From contig JAIOIE010000021.1 of the NCBI GenBank assembly GCA_019912665.1, positions 62,001-126,000 of the forward strand: a DNA stretch of 64,000 nucleotides. Direction: 5' to 3'. This document shows, one piece after another, positions 54,292 to 62,403 of this stretch. How positions within the stretch are numbered: the stretch's first letter is position 1; every line of letters begins with the position of its first letter. Source of the DNA: Deltaproteobacteria bacterium. Lineage in GTDB: Bacteria > Desulfobacterota > GWC2-55-46. Under the pieces are notes generated by a model. It ran no database searches, had not been told where the DNA came from, and saw nothing but the letters and a program-made list of their open reading frames with translations. The position numbers and the translations under genes are program-made.

Positions 54292-55215
54292 TCAGGCGAT
54301 CCTTAATGAGCCTATGAGGTCCTGAATGGTAATCGCGTTCCTGGAGAGGTACTCTTCTATGCCTTCGGCCACCTTTACGGCGGCGTCCGGCTCGATGAAG
54401 CTCGCAGTGCCGACCTGGACGGCAGTCGCACCGGCTATTATGAATTCGAGCGCGTCCCTTGCCGTCATTATCCCGCCCATGCCGATTACCGGGACGCTCG
54501 CGGCCTGGGCCGCCTGCCAGACCATGCGGACGGCTATGGGCCTTATGGCCGGGCCGGAAAGCCCGCCGGTCGCGGTCGCAAGGACCGGCCTTCTCCTGTC
54601 GACGTCTATTACCATGCCTGTGATGGTGTTGATGAGCGAGACCGCGTCCGAGCCGCCGTCCTCCGCGGCCTTCACCATCAACTTTATGTCGGTGACGTTA
54701 GGCGAGAGCTTCGTTATAACGGGGAGCCTCGTGGATTTGCGCACAGCGGAAACTACCTTGAACGCCTCCTGGGGGTCGGTTCCGAAGACTATGCCGCCTT
54801 TCTTCACGTTGGGGCAGGATATGTTCACCTCTACCGCCGAGACCCCTTCCGCCCCGTCGAGCCTCCTTGCGACTTCCATATAGTCCTCGACCGTTTCGCC
54901 GAAGATGTTCGCGATTATATGAGTGCCGGCGGTACGGATTAGCGGGAGCTTCTTCTCGATGAATTCATCCACTCCCACGTTCTGCAGGCCTATGGCGTTG
55001 AGCATCCCGCAGGGTGTTTCGGCTATCCTCGGCCCGGGGTTCCCCTGCCTCGGGTAGAGGGAAAGCCCTTTTACGACGATGCCTCCGAGCCTGCCGAGGT
55101 CCATGTAGGGGGCGAACTCGACCCCGTACCCGAACGTACCTGAAGCGGTCATCACCGGGTTTTTGAACTTGAGGCCCGCGATCGTCACCTCGGCCCCGGC
55201 CTTTGTCTTCTTCAC
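54292..55215 (-). CDS. pyrD: Dihydroorotate dehydrogenase B, catalytic subunit
   Basis: Class 1B enzyme oxidising dihydroorotate to orotate and passing electrons to PyrK and NAD+. The 307-residue FMN barrel has KNPVMTASGTFGYG, the catalytic cysteine in NISCPNVKKGG, and FMN-binding GGLSGPAIRPIAV and GMGGIMTARDALEFI. The GTG start overlaps the pyrK stop (GTGA, 55212-55215), giving the normal family length; the longer frame to 55335 is spurious. Confidence 0.96.
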   Translation of the reverse strand: MKKTKAGAEVTIAGLKFKNPVMTASGTFGYGVEFAPYMDLGRLGGIVVKGLSLYPRQGNPGPRIAETPCGMLNAIGLQNVGVDEFIEKKLPLIRTAGTHIIANIFGETVEDYMEVARRLDGAEGVSAVEVNISCPNVKKGGIVFGTDPQEAFKVVSAVRKSTRLPVITKLSPNVTDIKLMVKAAEDGGSDAVSLINTITGMVIDVDRRRPVLATATGGLSGPAIRPIAVRMVWQAAQAASVPVIGMGGIMTARDALEFIIAGATAVQVGTASFIEPDAAVKVAEGIEEYLSRNAITIQDLIGSLRIA

Positions 55216-56030
55216 AACAGGTCCCAATCTATCTCCTCGCTCGGGAAGACCGGCCCGTCCGAGCAGACCATCTTGTAAAACCGGTTCTCCTTCTCTTCTT
55301 TGTGCGCCTTTGCCCGAACTGCGCACCCAAGGCACACCCCTATGCCGCAGGCCATCGAGCGCTCAAGGGATACAAGGCAGCGCGCCCCGGCCTTCCCCGA
55401 AATGGCCGCCGCGGCCTTTAGCATGCCCACGGGGCCGCATGCGTAAACGATAGATTCCGGCGTTAGCTCGTCTTCAAGGAGGCCGGTCACAAGCCCCTTT
55501 ACACCCGCGCTCCCGTCCTCGGTCGCGGTCTTTATCTTGAGGCCGAGTCCCCTGAAATCCTTAAGGAGAGCCGTCTCCGCTTTTGAGCGAGCCCCGAAAA
55601 GGAGCGTCCCCCCTCCGAGTCTCTTTGCCAGGAGGTAAAGGGGGGCTATCCCCATGCCGCCCGCGACGAGCACCATGTTACTGCCCTCAGCCGGGTCCGG
55701 GAAGCCGTTCCCGAGCGGGCCCAGCACCCCGAGCGTCTCGCCGGGCCTTCTTTCGGAAAGTATCGCCGTGCCCTTTCCGACAACCCTGTAGAGTATCTCT
55801 ATCCCCTTCCTCTTCGAGGGCGAGCTCCCTGTCCCGATTGTCCGCCCTATCGTCCGCCCGAGCATCCGATAGATGCCGAAAGGCCTCCGGAGGAGCGGGT
55901 CGAGTCCGTCGGAGACCCGGAGCATAACGAACTGGCCAGGCTTCACCTCTGGGATTGCGCACGCAAGCCCGAGCTTGAAGTATCCCCTGGCCATCCTGTC
56001 GTTATACATTATCTCTGCTTTTATTTCCAA
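55212..56030 (-). CDS. pyrK: Dihydroorotate dehydrogenase B, electron transfer subunit
   Basis: A 272-residue ferredoxin-NADP reductase-like flavoprotein. FAD region with PGQFVMLRV and LLRRPFGIYR, NAD region with VAGGMGIAPLYLLA, and a C-terminal [2Fe-2S] site in CGIGVCLGCAV with the last cysteine in MVCSDGPVF. Forms the PyrD2-PyrK2 complex with its overlapping neighbour. It ends a long leftward run that begins with the recJ region. Confidence 0.96.
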   Translation of the reverse strand: MEIKAEIMYNDRMARGYFKLGLACAIPEVKPGQFVMLRVSDGLDPLLRRPFGIYRMLGRTIGRTIGTGSSPSKRKGIEILYRVVGKGTAILSERRPGETLGVLGPLGNGFPDPAEGSNMVLVAGGMGIAPLYLLAKRLGGGTLLFGARSKAETALLKDFRGLGLKIKTATEDGSAGVKGLVTGLLEDELTPESIVYACGPVGMLKAAAAISGKAGARCLVSLERSMACGIGVCLGCAVRAKAHKEEKENRFYKMVCSDGPVFPSEEIDWDLL

Positions 56031-56051
56031 ACCGGCCGGTTCCGTTTCCGT

Positions 56052-56522
56052 TCACAGGTCGAGGACCATGACTATCGCGTCCTCGTCCCCGTAGTAATTT
56101 TTCCTGACGAATGCTTCCCTGAACCCGAACTTCTTATAAAGGCTCCTGGCCGCCTCGTTCGACACCCTGACCTCGAGGAAGACCTCGTAGACCATGTTCC
56201 TCTTCATGAGCTGGAGCATGAGAGCGAGGAGCTTGGAGGCGACCCCCCTGCCCCTCAGGGCCGGCGCGACCGCGATATTCAGTATGTGGGCCTCTCCGTG
56301 GACTATCCAGAAAACGATATAGGCGGCGAGCTCCTCTTTCCGTTCAGGGCGCACCCGCAGGGTGTACGCGAACGAGACCGGGTTCTTCAGTTCTCCTTCG
56401 AACATTGCCCTGGTCCAGGGCTTGGAGAAAGAGGCCTTCTCTATCCTGAGGATGTCGTCGAGGTCCCCGGAGGACATCGGCTGGATCGAATGGCCGGATA
56501 GGATATTGTCCTTGGAACGCAA
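56052..56522 (-). CDS. rimI: Ribosomal protein S18 alanine N-acetyltransferase-like GNAT
   Basis: A 156-residue GNAT acetyltransferase of the RimI type: LRIEKASFSKPWTRAMFEGEL at the N-terminus, acetyl-CoA loop RGRGVASKLL, and LEVRVSNEAARSLYKKFGF. Substrate by homology is the N-terminal alanine of ribosomal protein S18; the family also has broader substrates. It follows the methyltransferase gene by 12 bases. Confidence 0.88.
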   Translation of the reverse strand: MRSKDNILSGHSIQPMSSGDLDDILRIEKASFSKPWTRAMFEGELKNPVSFAYTLRVRPERKEELAAYIVFWIVHGEAHILNIAVAPALRGRGVASKLLALMLQLMKRNMVYEVFLEVRVSNEAARSLYKKFGFREAFVRKNYYGDEDAIVMVLDL

Positions 56523-56534
56523 ATGCCCCCTGGG

Positions 56535-57152
56535 CTATTTCTCGTTCGTCGCGAAGAGAATGTGCCAGAAGTCCAGTTTCTTGAGCATGTATTTCTGCCT
56601 GACGTTCAGTCCCGAGCGGTTTATGAACTCGTTAAGACAGAGGTCCGACCTCCACCCTATCTTCTTGCAGACCGGGTTTATGAGCTTCTCGACGACCTCC
56701 ACCACCTTGTTGCTCGACTTGAAGTGGTTCACTATTACAACCTGCCCGCCCTTCTTGCAGACCCGCCTGACCTCGGACATGAGCTTGTAGGGGTCGGGCA
56801 CGACGCTCACCACGTGCGAGATGAATACCTTGTCGAAGCTGTCGTCCTTGAAACCTATGCTCATGGCGTCCATGCTCATGACGTTTATGTGGCCGAGCCC
56901 GTGCTTGCGTATCTTGTCCTTGGCCTTCCTGAGCATGGCCGTGGAGAGGTCTATCCCCACCACCTTGCAGCAGCCCGGGAACTCCGAAAGGGAGAGCCCT
57001 GTTCCGACCCCTACGTCGAGCACCCTGTCTCCGGGCTCGATGTCCATATAGTTGATGGCGTGCTTTATCCTCGGGTAGAATATCCCCTTGAAAAGGACAT
57101 CATAGACGTTCGAGTAACCGGCGTAGATCTTCTTTATGCTTTCCAGCTCCAA
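56535..57152 (-). CDS. SAM-dependent methyltransferase, phospholipid N-methyltransferase-like
   Basis: A 205-residue class I methyltransferase. Tyr-rich N-terminal KIYAGYSNVYDVLFKG resembles Rhodobacter-type phosphatidylethanolamine N-methyltransferase (PmtA), with motif I LDVGVGTG and motif II-III region DKVFISHVVSVVPDP. Phosphatidylcholine synthesis is one possibility; a ubiquinone/menaquinone methyltransferase is another. It starts two bases after the GNAT gene stop. Confidence 0.7.
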   Translation of the reverse strand: MELESIKKIYAGYSNVYDVLFKGIFYPRIKHAINYMDIEPGDRVLDVGVGTGLSLSEFPGCCKVVGIDLSTAMLRKAKDKIRKHGLGHINVMSMDAMSIGFKDDSFDKVFISHVVSVVPDPYKLMSEVRRVCKKGGQVVIVNHFKSSNKVVEVVEKLINPVCKKIGWRSDLCLNEFINRSGLNVRQKYMLKKLDFWHILFATNEK

Positions 57153-57153
57153 T

Positions 57154-57669
57154 TCAGGCGTCCCCGTTTGTTTTTTGTAGGCGCTTCGTATAGAAGACGA
57201 TGTCGTCTCCGGGCTTGTAGAACTCCCTTATCCGGGCCTCTTCGCGGAAGCCGTTCCTTAGATAAAACCTTCTCGCGGCCTCATAGGCCTTGAGGCCCGA
57301 CGTCTCGGCAACCAGCATCCGGGCCCCCTCTTTCCTGAGCATTTTTTCAAGCTCCTCGATGAGCCTCGACCCTATGCCCCCGCGCCGCATGCGGCTATTC
57401 ACCACGATCCAGTAGAGGTCATATACGGCATCCGTTAGCGGCCTTTTCCCGTAGCAGGCGTAACCCGCGGGAGAGGAGGAGGGGTCTACCGCCGTAAGAA
57501 AGAAGTAATCGGTCTCAAGCGGGTTTTTAAAGTATATATCAAGGAGTTCCGCCGCGCAATCCATCTCCTCCCTGCTCAGGTTCTCGGAGTTTTCTATGAT
57601 GGCAACGAGGGCGGGCCTGTCCCCGGGAAGCGTCTTTCTGACCGTTATCCCGCCTCCGCTCACGGTCAT
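57154..57669 (-). CDS. GNAT N-acetyltransferase linked to two ATP-grasp ligases
   Basis: A 171-residue GNAT enzyme. Acetyl-CoA loop RRGGIGSRLIEELEKML and downstream ETSGLKAYEAARRFYLRNGF. The start at the ATG of MTVSGGG overlaps the upstream ligase stop as ATGA (57666-57669); the longer frame is not plausible. Substrate unknown, but tight coupling to two amino-acid ligase-like enzymes suggests it acylates a peptide or polyamine product of theirs. Confidence 0.85.
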   Translation of the reverse strand: MTVSGGGITVRKTLPGDRPALVAIIENSENLSREEMDCAAELLDIYFKNPLETDYFFLTAVDPSSSPAGYACYGKRPLTDAVYDLYWIVVNSRMRRGGIGSRLIEELEKMLRKEGARMLVAETSGLKAYEAARRFYLRNGFREEARIREFYKPGDDIVFYTKRLQKTNGDA

Positions 57670-58709
57670 GTCTTTACCTGGATCGCCCCGGCCTGCTGAA
57701 CGTACCTCGATACGGCCGCATCCACTATCGCGCATATGAGGTCCGGATAATCGAGGCCCGCGGCCTTTGCGGCCCTCGCGAACCCGGCGTCAGAGGATAT
57801 GTCCGGGTTCGGGTTGACCTCCAGGACCTTGGCCTTTCCGTCCTTCCCGACCCTCATATCCACCCTGGCGTAGTCCCTGCACCCCATCATGCCGTAGGCC
57901 TTGAGCGCCACGGCCTGGAGCTGGTCTTTAAGCTTCTCGGGTATTTCCGCCGGGCAGCAGGGCACGGTTTTACGGTAAAAAGGGCTATCTTCGACCCATT
58001 TCGCCTCGTAACAGCATATCTTGGGCTTGCCCTCAGGAAAGTCTACGAAGAGTATCTCGGAAGGGGGCAGGGCACGCCTGCTGTTTCCGTTCCCCATTAC
58101 CGCGATATTGAACTCCCTGCCGTCCACGTACTCCTCGACCATCGCGGGCTGGGCGTAAGTTGAGAGTATATGCCCTACCCTTTCCTTCAATTCCGAGGGG
58201 TTCTCGACGACGGCCCCGGAATCTATTCCGATGCTCGCGTCCTCGCGTAGAGGCTTGACGATAAGCGGGTACTCGAGATCCACCGTTTTCCCGGACGCCT
58301 CGGTCATGACAGCATATCCGGGGGTCGGCACACCCTTCCTCGAGAGTATGTCTTTTGTAAGTCCCTTGTCCAGCGCGAGCCCTAGCGTCAGCGGCCCGCT
58401 CCCCGTGAACCTCGCGCCGTGGAGCTCAAGGAGGGCGGCCACGTGCATCTCGAGCGAGCTCCTGTTGAATGCGCCCTCGCAGAGGTTGAAGATGACCGCC
58501 TCCGGATCCCTTATCTCCTTCGTAAACCGTTCGAGGTCTTCGCGCCTCCTCAAGGGCACCCTTACGGTCTCGTACCCTTTCGAGCGGAGCGCGCCCTCGA
58601 CGTCGCTTACGGTCGTAAGTATGTTATCCAGGTCTACTGTTTTCTCGCCAAGGGTGTAAGTATCGCTCCCGTCATCATTGAAGATTATCTTTACGCTCGC
58701 GGGGCTCAT
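57666..58709 (-). CDS. D-Ala-D-Ala ligase-like ATP-grasp ligase (second of pair)
   Basis: A 347-residue ATP-grasp enzyme. An unusual N-terminal 60 residues, then AVIFNLCEGAFNRSS, GSGPLTLGLALDKGLTK, the lysine/ATP loop YPLIVKPLREDASIGI, and VEEYVDGREFNIAVMG followed by the Mg-binding EVNPNPDIS. It forms carboxylate-amine bonds like D-alanine ligase, yet tandem duplication and the ATGA overlap with both neighbours point to a pathway other than peptidoglycan. Product unknown. Confidence 0.85.
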   Translation of the reverse strand: MSPASVKIIFNDDGSDTYTLGEKTVDLDNILTTVSDVEGALRSKGYETVRVPLRRREDLERFTKEIRDPEAVIFNLCEGAFNRSSLEMHVAALLELHGARFTGSGPLTLGLALDKGLTKDILSRKGVPTPGYAVMTEASGKTVDLEYPLIVKPLREDASIGIDSGAVVENPSELKERVGHILSTYAQPAMVEEYVDGREFNIAVMGNGNSRRALPPSEILFVDFPEGKPKICCYEAKWVEDSPFYRKTVPCCPAEIPEKLKDQLQAVALKAYGMMGCRDYARVDMRVGKDGKAKVLEVNPNPDISSDAGFARAAKAAGLDYPDLICAIVDAAVSRYVQQAGAIQVKT

Positions 58710-59719
58710 ACCCCGTACCTCTCGCGCGCCGCGTCGAGGACCCCGTTCACCAGGGCGCTGAAGTCCATGCCCGCGGCCCTGGCGGCCTTGGGAAAGCAGG
58801 AATTGCACTTGGGGTCCATTAATATTCCGGGCAGCGGGTTGAGCTCTATCACGTGCGGAAGGCCGGAGGAATCGAGCCTCACGTCAATCCTGCACCAGTC
58901 CTTCACGTCAAGGGCCGTGAACGCGTCCTTTGAGACGGCCTCAATAGCGGTCTTGAGCCTTTCGGGTATGTCTGCCGGGCAGTTGAATATTTCGAGCGGT
59001 GAATCGGGCGTATCAAGCACCCATTTGGCCTCGTAGGAATAGATGTGGTTTACACCGGCGGGCAGGGCCGAGTAGTTTATCTCGACTATGGGGAGGACCC
59101 TTAAGCCGCTCCCGTTCCCCATGAGGGCCACAGTGAACTCGCGCCCGGGAAGATATTCCTCAACCAGGGCCGGCTGGGAGTATTCCTCGAGCACGGAAGC
59201 TACCTTCCTTTCGAGCTCCCCGGGTCCCGCGACTATCGAATCGTTCTTTATGCCCTTGCTCGACCCCTCGAAAAGGGGCTTCACTATCATGGGAAATGAG
59301 AGGAGCTTGTGTATCTCGAGATCGTTCTTCCGCGCTACCACGAACCTGGCCGTAGGTATGCCGTAGTAGGCCAGGACCTCCTTTGCGCGCGCCTTGTTGA
59401 GGCAGAGGCCGAGCGTAAGCGGGTTTGAGCCGGTATACGGGATCCGGAGCATCTCGAGGATGGCGGGTATCTGGGACTCCCTGCTCTCTCCCCATAGCCC
59501 CTCGGCCATATTGAAGACGATGTCCGGCCTCTCGCGCCTGAGCTTCCCGAATGCGTCCTCGTCCGCCTCGACCATGAGGACATCCCCATGGCGTCCGGCC
59601 AAAGCGTCCCGGACGGCGAAGACCGTCTCGGGCTCGTCACATTCGGCGTAGAAGTCCTTGGGGAGGCATTGCGCTTCCCCGAGCTCTTTCTTGAGATTAT
59701 AGGTAAGTGCGACTTTCAT
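58706..59719 (-). CDS. D-Ala-D-Ala ligase-like ATP-grasp ligase (first of pair)
   Basis: A 337-residue ATP-grasp enzyme, paralogous to the following one: DIVFNMAEGLWGESRESQ, GSNPLTLGLCLNKARAK, FPMIVKPLFEGSSKGI, VEEYLPGREFTVALMG and the metal site ELNPLPGI. The N-terminal DFYAECDEPETVFAV differs from bona fide Ddl. Stop overlaps the next start (ATGA). Preceded by a 175-base gap, then pyruvoyl arginine decarboxylase. Confidence 0.85.
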   Translation of the reverse strand: MKVALTYNLKKELGEAQCLPKDFYAECDEPETVFAVRDALAGRHGDVLMVEADEDAFGKLRRERPDIVFNMAEGLWGESRESQIPAILEMLRIPYTGSNPLTLGLCLNKARAKEVLAYYGIPTARFVVARKNDLEIHKLLSFPMIVKPLFEGSSKGIKNDSIVAGPGELERKVASVLEEYSQPALVEEYLPGREFTVALMGNGSGLRVLPIVEINYSALPAGVNHIYSYEAKWVLDTPDSPLEIFNCPADIPERLKTAIEAVSKDAFTALDVKDWCRIDVRLDSSGLPHVIELNPLPGILMDPKCNSCFPKAARAAGMDFSALVNGVLDAARERYGV

Positions 59720-59894
59720 GATACCGGGTTCAGGCTCAGCATCAACTCAGGTTTCCGCAAAGAAGGCGCGGGCGGAAAAAAACATCGCTTGCTCCATCCG
59801 CCAGGCATGGGCAGGCTGCCGCAACCGGCTACCTGCGCCTCTGTCGTCCCATGCACCGAAATGCGCCGGATAGCCCGGCGCGCCAAAGCCGGGC

Positions 59895-60440
59895 TTAAGG
59901 AATGAGGACGGCCGCGGCCACGACGGTGGTGAACTTCCCGTCGCTCTTTACGATCGCCGATTGTGTTATGTTGGACGTCTTTACGATCTTGTCGCTTATC
60001 CTGTATATCTCTTTCTTCTCGTCCCAGCCGAGGTTCTCGTCCAGCTCTATGCCGAGAGTGGACGCGAGCATCGCGGCCGCAAGGTCCTCGGCGTAGTCGC
60101 CTGCGGCGGTGTCCGTCTCTCCGTAGGCGTGGTGCTCGCTCAAATAGCCGTAGAGCTTCCGGTCCATCGGGATCGCGCAGCCGACGGAGGCCGCGAGAAG
60201 CCTCCGGGGCTCGTTGCTCGAAAGCCTGCTCATGACGCAGAAGACTATCTGGCCGGGGGAGAGCTTCTTAAGCCCGACGGTCTTGGGAACTATCTTGGCG
60301 GCAGGCGGAAAAATACTCGAGACCTGCACCAGGTTGAACTTCTCTATCCCCGCGTCCCTCAACGCAAGCTCGAAGGACGTGAGCTCTTCCTTGTGTATCC
60401 CTACGCCTTTTGTAAAAAACACCCTTTTCGGAACGAACAT
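59895..60440 (-). CDS. Pyruvoyl-dependent arginine decarboxylase
   Basis: PvlArgDC makes agmatine and CO2 from arginine. The 181-residue proenzyme self-cleaves between the serines of VQVSSIFPP (S41-S42), giving beta and alpha chains with an N-terminal pyruvoyl group. [19 protein letters not shown] is also typical. The enzyme is best known from archaea, Chlamydia and some deep bacteria. It lies 65 bases after speB on the same strand; together they convert arginine to putrescine through agmatine. Confidence 0.95.
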   Translation of the reverse strand: MFVPKRVFFTKGVGIHKEELTSFELALRDAGIEKFNLVQVSSIFPPAAKIVPKTVGLKKLSPGQIVFCVMSRLSSNEPRRLLAASVGCAIPMDRKLYGYLSEHHAYGETDTAAGDYAEDLAAAMLASTLGIELDENLGWDEKKEIYRISDKIVKTSNITQSAIVKSDGKFTTVVAAAVLIP

Positions 60441-60505
60441 TTTTCTATACCCCCGGAATAGCGGATTATGTGTTTGAGGCCGGTTTTGCGGCCGTGGAGC
60501 ACGTC

Positions 60506-61444
60506 TTAGGGCAGGCGCTGCCTCTTCCTGCCGCGGTTCATGTAACCCATTATCTTGTATACGAGTTTTGCGGCCAGGAAGTCCGGCGCTATGTTGCCCG
60601 GAAGCGGGCAGAGCTCGACGACATCGAACCCTACCACCTTCTTCCTTGAGACTGCCTCCCTGACTACGTCCAGGACGTTATACCACCCGAGCCCACCGGG
60701 CTCGGGTGTGCCTGTGGCCGGCATGATCGAAGGGTCGAAAACGTCCAGGTCGATGGTGATGCAGACCTCATTGGTCAGGCTTGAGGCTATCTTCTGCGGG
60801 CTTACGCCCTTCAGCACGTCAAGTGCGGTGAATGTCTTTATACGGGTCCGGGCCTTTCTGCCCGCCTTCCTTTCACCTTCGAGGAAAGCGGCCTCCTCCG
60901 CCGAAAGGCTCCTTATCCCCACCTGGACGATGGGGCAGAGCTCGGATATCCTCTTGGCAACGCAGGCGTGGTTGAAGGGGGTGTCCTGGTAGGCTTCCCG
61001 CATATCGGCGTGAGCGTCGAGCTGCAGGACCGACATCCCGGGGTATCTTTCCAGGAGGGCCTGCACGAGCCCGAGCGTTATGGAATGCTCCCCGCCGAGC
61101 ATTACAGGCACCTTGCCTTCGTCCAGGATGGACGCGACCGACTCCCTGACCCTTCGTATCATCTCCTCGGGTCCTAGCGCCGTAGACTCAAGCTGGGGCA
61201 GGGTCTCTATCCCGGCCTCGTACGGCTCGCACCCGAGCTCCTCGTCGTATAGTTCCATGTGGGTGGAGGCGTCGATTATGGCCCTGGGGCCGCCCCTCAT
61301 CCCGCTTATGTACGAGGCCGTAAGGTCATATGGGACCGGCAGCACCGAATAACGGGGTTTTTTCCCCTCGAACACCTCGCTTGAAACCCCGCCGAAATTG
61401 AACATCGCCTCAGCCGGGCTGGCCTTCTTTTTAACCGCGTTCAT
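60506..61444 (-). CDS. speB: Agmatinase (ureohydrolase family)
   Basis: Hydrolyses agmatine to putrescine and urea with a binuclear manganese site. The 312-residue protein shows GGEHSIT, DAHADMR and DLDVFDPS, which supply the metal ligands, and GTPEPGG typical of agmatinase rather than arginase. A 46-residue stretch precedes the core. It is first of the polyamine pair followed by the pyruvoyl decarboxylase. Confidence 0.93.
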   Translation of the reverse strand: MNAVKKKASPAEAMFNFGGVSSEVFEGKKPRYSVLPVPYDLTASYISGMRGGPRAIIDASTHMELYDEELGCEPYEAGIETLPQLESTALGPEEMIRRVRESVASILDEGKVPVMLGGEHSITLGLVQALLERYPGMSVLQLDAHADMREAYQDTPFNHACVAKRISELCPIVQVGIRSLSAEEAAFLEGERKAGRKARTRIKTFTALDVLKGVSPQKIASSLTNEVCITIDLDVFDPSIMPATGTPEPGGLGWYNVLDVVREAVSRKKVVGFDVVELCPLPGNIAPDFLAAKLVYKIMGYMNRGRKRQRLP

Positions 61445-61560
61445 TAAACTGCCTTTCCAAGACTCCTGCCCGGCAAGCGGCGCCCCTGGCCTTAGCCCCG
61501 TAAGGGGACGATACCTGAACGGGTCCCGCAGCTTTCATCATTCGTCTTTCAGATGCTGTC

Positions 61561-62196
61561 TTAATTGTATTCGGCCCTTTCCAGAAACCTGCTATAGTTC
61601 TCAAATACCCTCTCGGCATACAAGGCGGCCGGCTCGCTCCCGTCCTTCATCCACGCGTCCACCTTGCCGGGGCCCGCGTTGTAGGCCGCAAGCGAAAGCC
61701 CGACGTCCTTATACCGGCGCTTGAGCCTGGAGAAATAATGCACGCCCATCTTTATATTGGTATAGGGGTCGAGGAGCGTTTCCTCTCCCTTCCATTCAAG
61801 CCTGAGCTGGCGCGCTATTTCCTCTCCAGTCGACGGCATGATCTGCATGAGGCCGACCGCGCCCCTCAACGACCTCGACCAGTTATAGAAGGTGGACTCG
61901 GTCTCAATGAGGGCGAGGATGAAGAGCGGGTCGAGCTTGTGCTCAACGCTCTCCATTATTATGACCTCGGCCAGTTTAAGCTCCTCGAGCGCCCCGAGCC
62001 CGGTCCTGTTCTCCCGTAGCACGTCCAGCACATAGTGCCTGGACGCGTTAAGCGACCTGTCGCCCTCCGGGAAAGCCCCGGTCACGAACTTGCCGCTCGT
62101 GAGCGACGGCGCAAAAACGGCCTCGAGGACGAGGGCGAAGACGAAGGCGGCCAGCCCTTTCCGGAGTATCATTTTATGTGATTTTCCGAGATGCAT
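61561..62196 (-). CDS. Lytic transglycosylase (SLT domain)
   Basis: Cleaves peptidoglycan with anhydro-muramyl product formation, exported. The 211-residue protein has a signal-anchor (residues 10-35) and the SLT domain (about 75-200) with the catalytic glutamate in ALIETESTFYN, GAVGLMQIMPSTG and AYNAGPG. The start is the ATG at 62194-62196 with TAGGAG upstream; a TTG just before it is possible. A family B repeat abuts the ribosome-binding site. Confidence 0.9.
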   Translation of the reverse strand: MHLGKSHKMILRKGLAAFVFALVLEAVFAPSLTSGKFVTGAFPEGDRSLNASRHYVLDVLRENRTGLGALEELKLAEVIIMESVEHKLDPLFILALIETESTFYNWSRSLRGAVGLMQIMPSTGEEIARQLRLEWKGEETLLDPYTNIKMGVHYFSRLKRRYKDVGLSLAAYNAGPGKVDAWMKDGSEPAALYAERVFENYSRFLERAEYN

Positions 62197-62212
62197 CAAG
62201 AGGATATCTCCT

Positions 62213-62364
62213 AACAAGCTGCTTAAAACTCAAAATCTCATTCAGGCTGCTCAAAAACTAAAGATGCACGGAGTCGAAAAATGAGGGAGGCGTACTTTCC
62301 TTGTACGCCGGAGTGTCCAATTTTGAAGACGACGCCTTGAAGCGGGCTTTTTCAGCAGCCTGCC
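62213..62364 (+). repeat. Family B dispersed repeat, copy 3
   Basis: About 152 bp with AAGCTGCTTAAAA on the left and TTTTTCAGCAGCCTG on the right. Same orientation as the other two copies. It sits between recJ and the lytic transglycosylase gene, with its left edge next to the latter's Shine-Dalgarno. Confidence 0.88.
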
Positions 62365-62403
62365 TAAAAAGAAGCAACTTGAAAATATATTTTGTTTCCT
62401 GTT

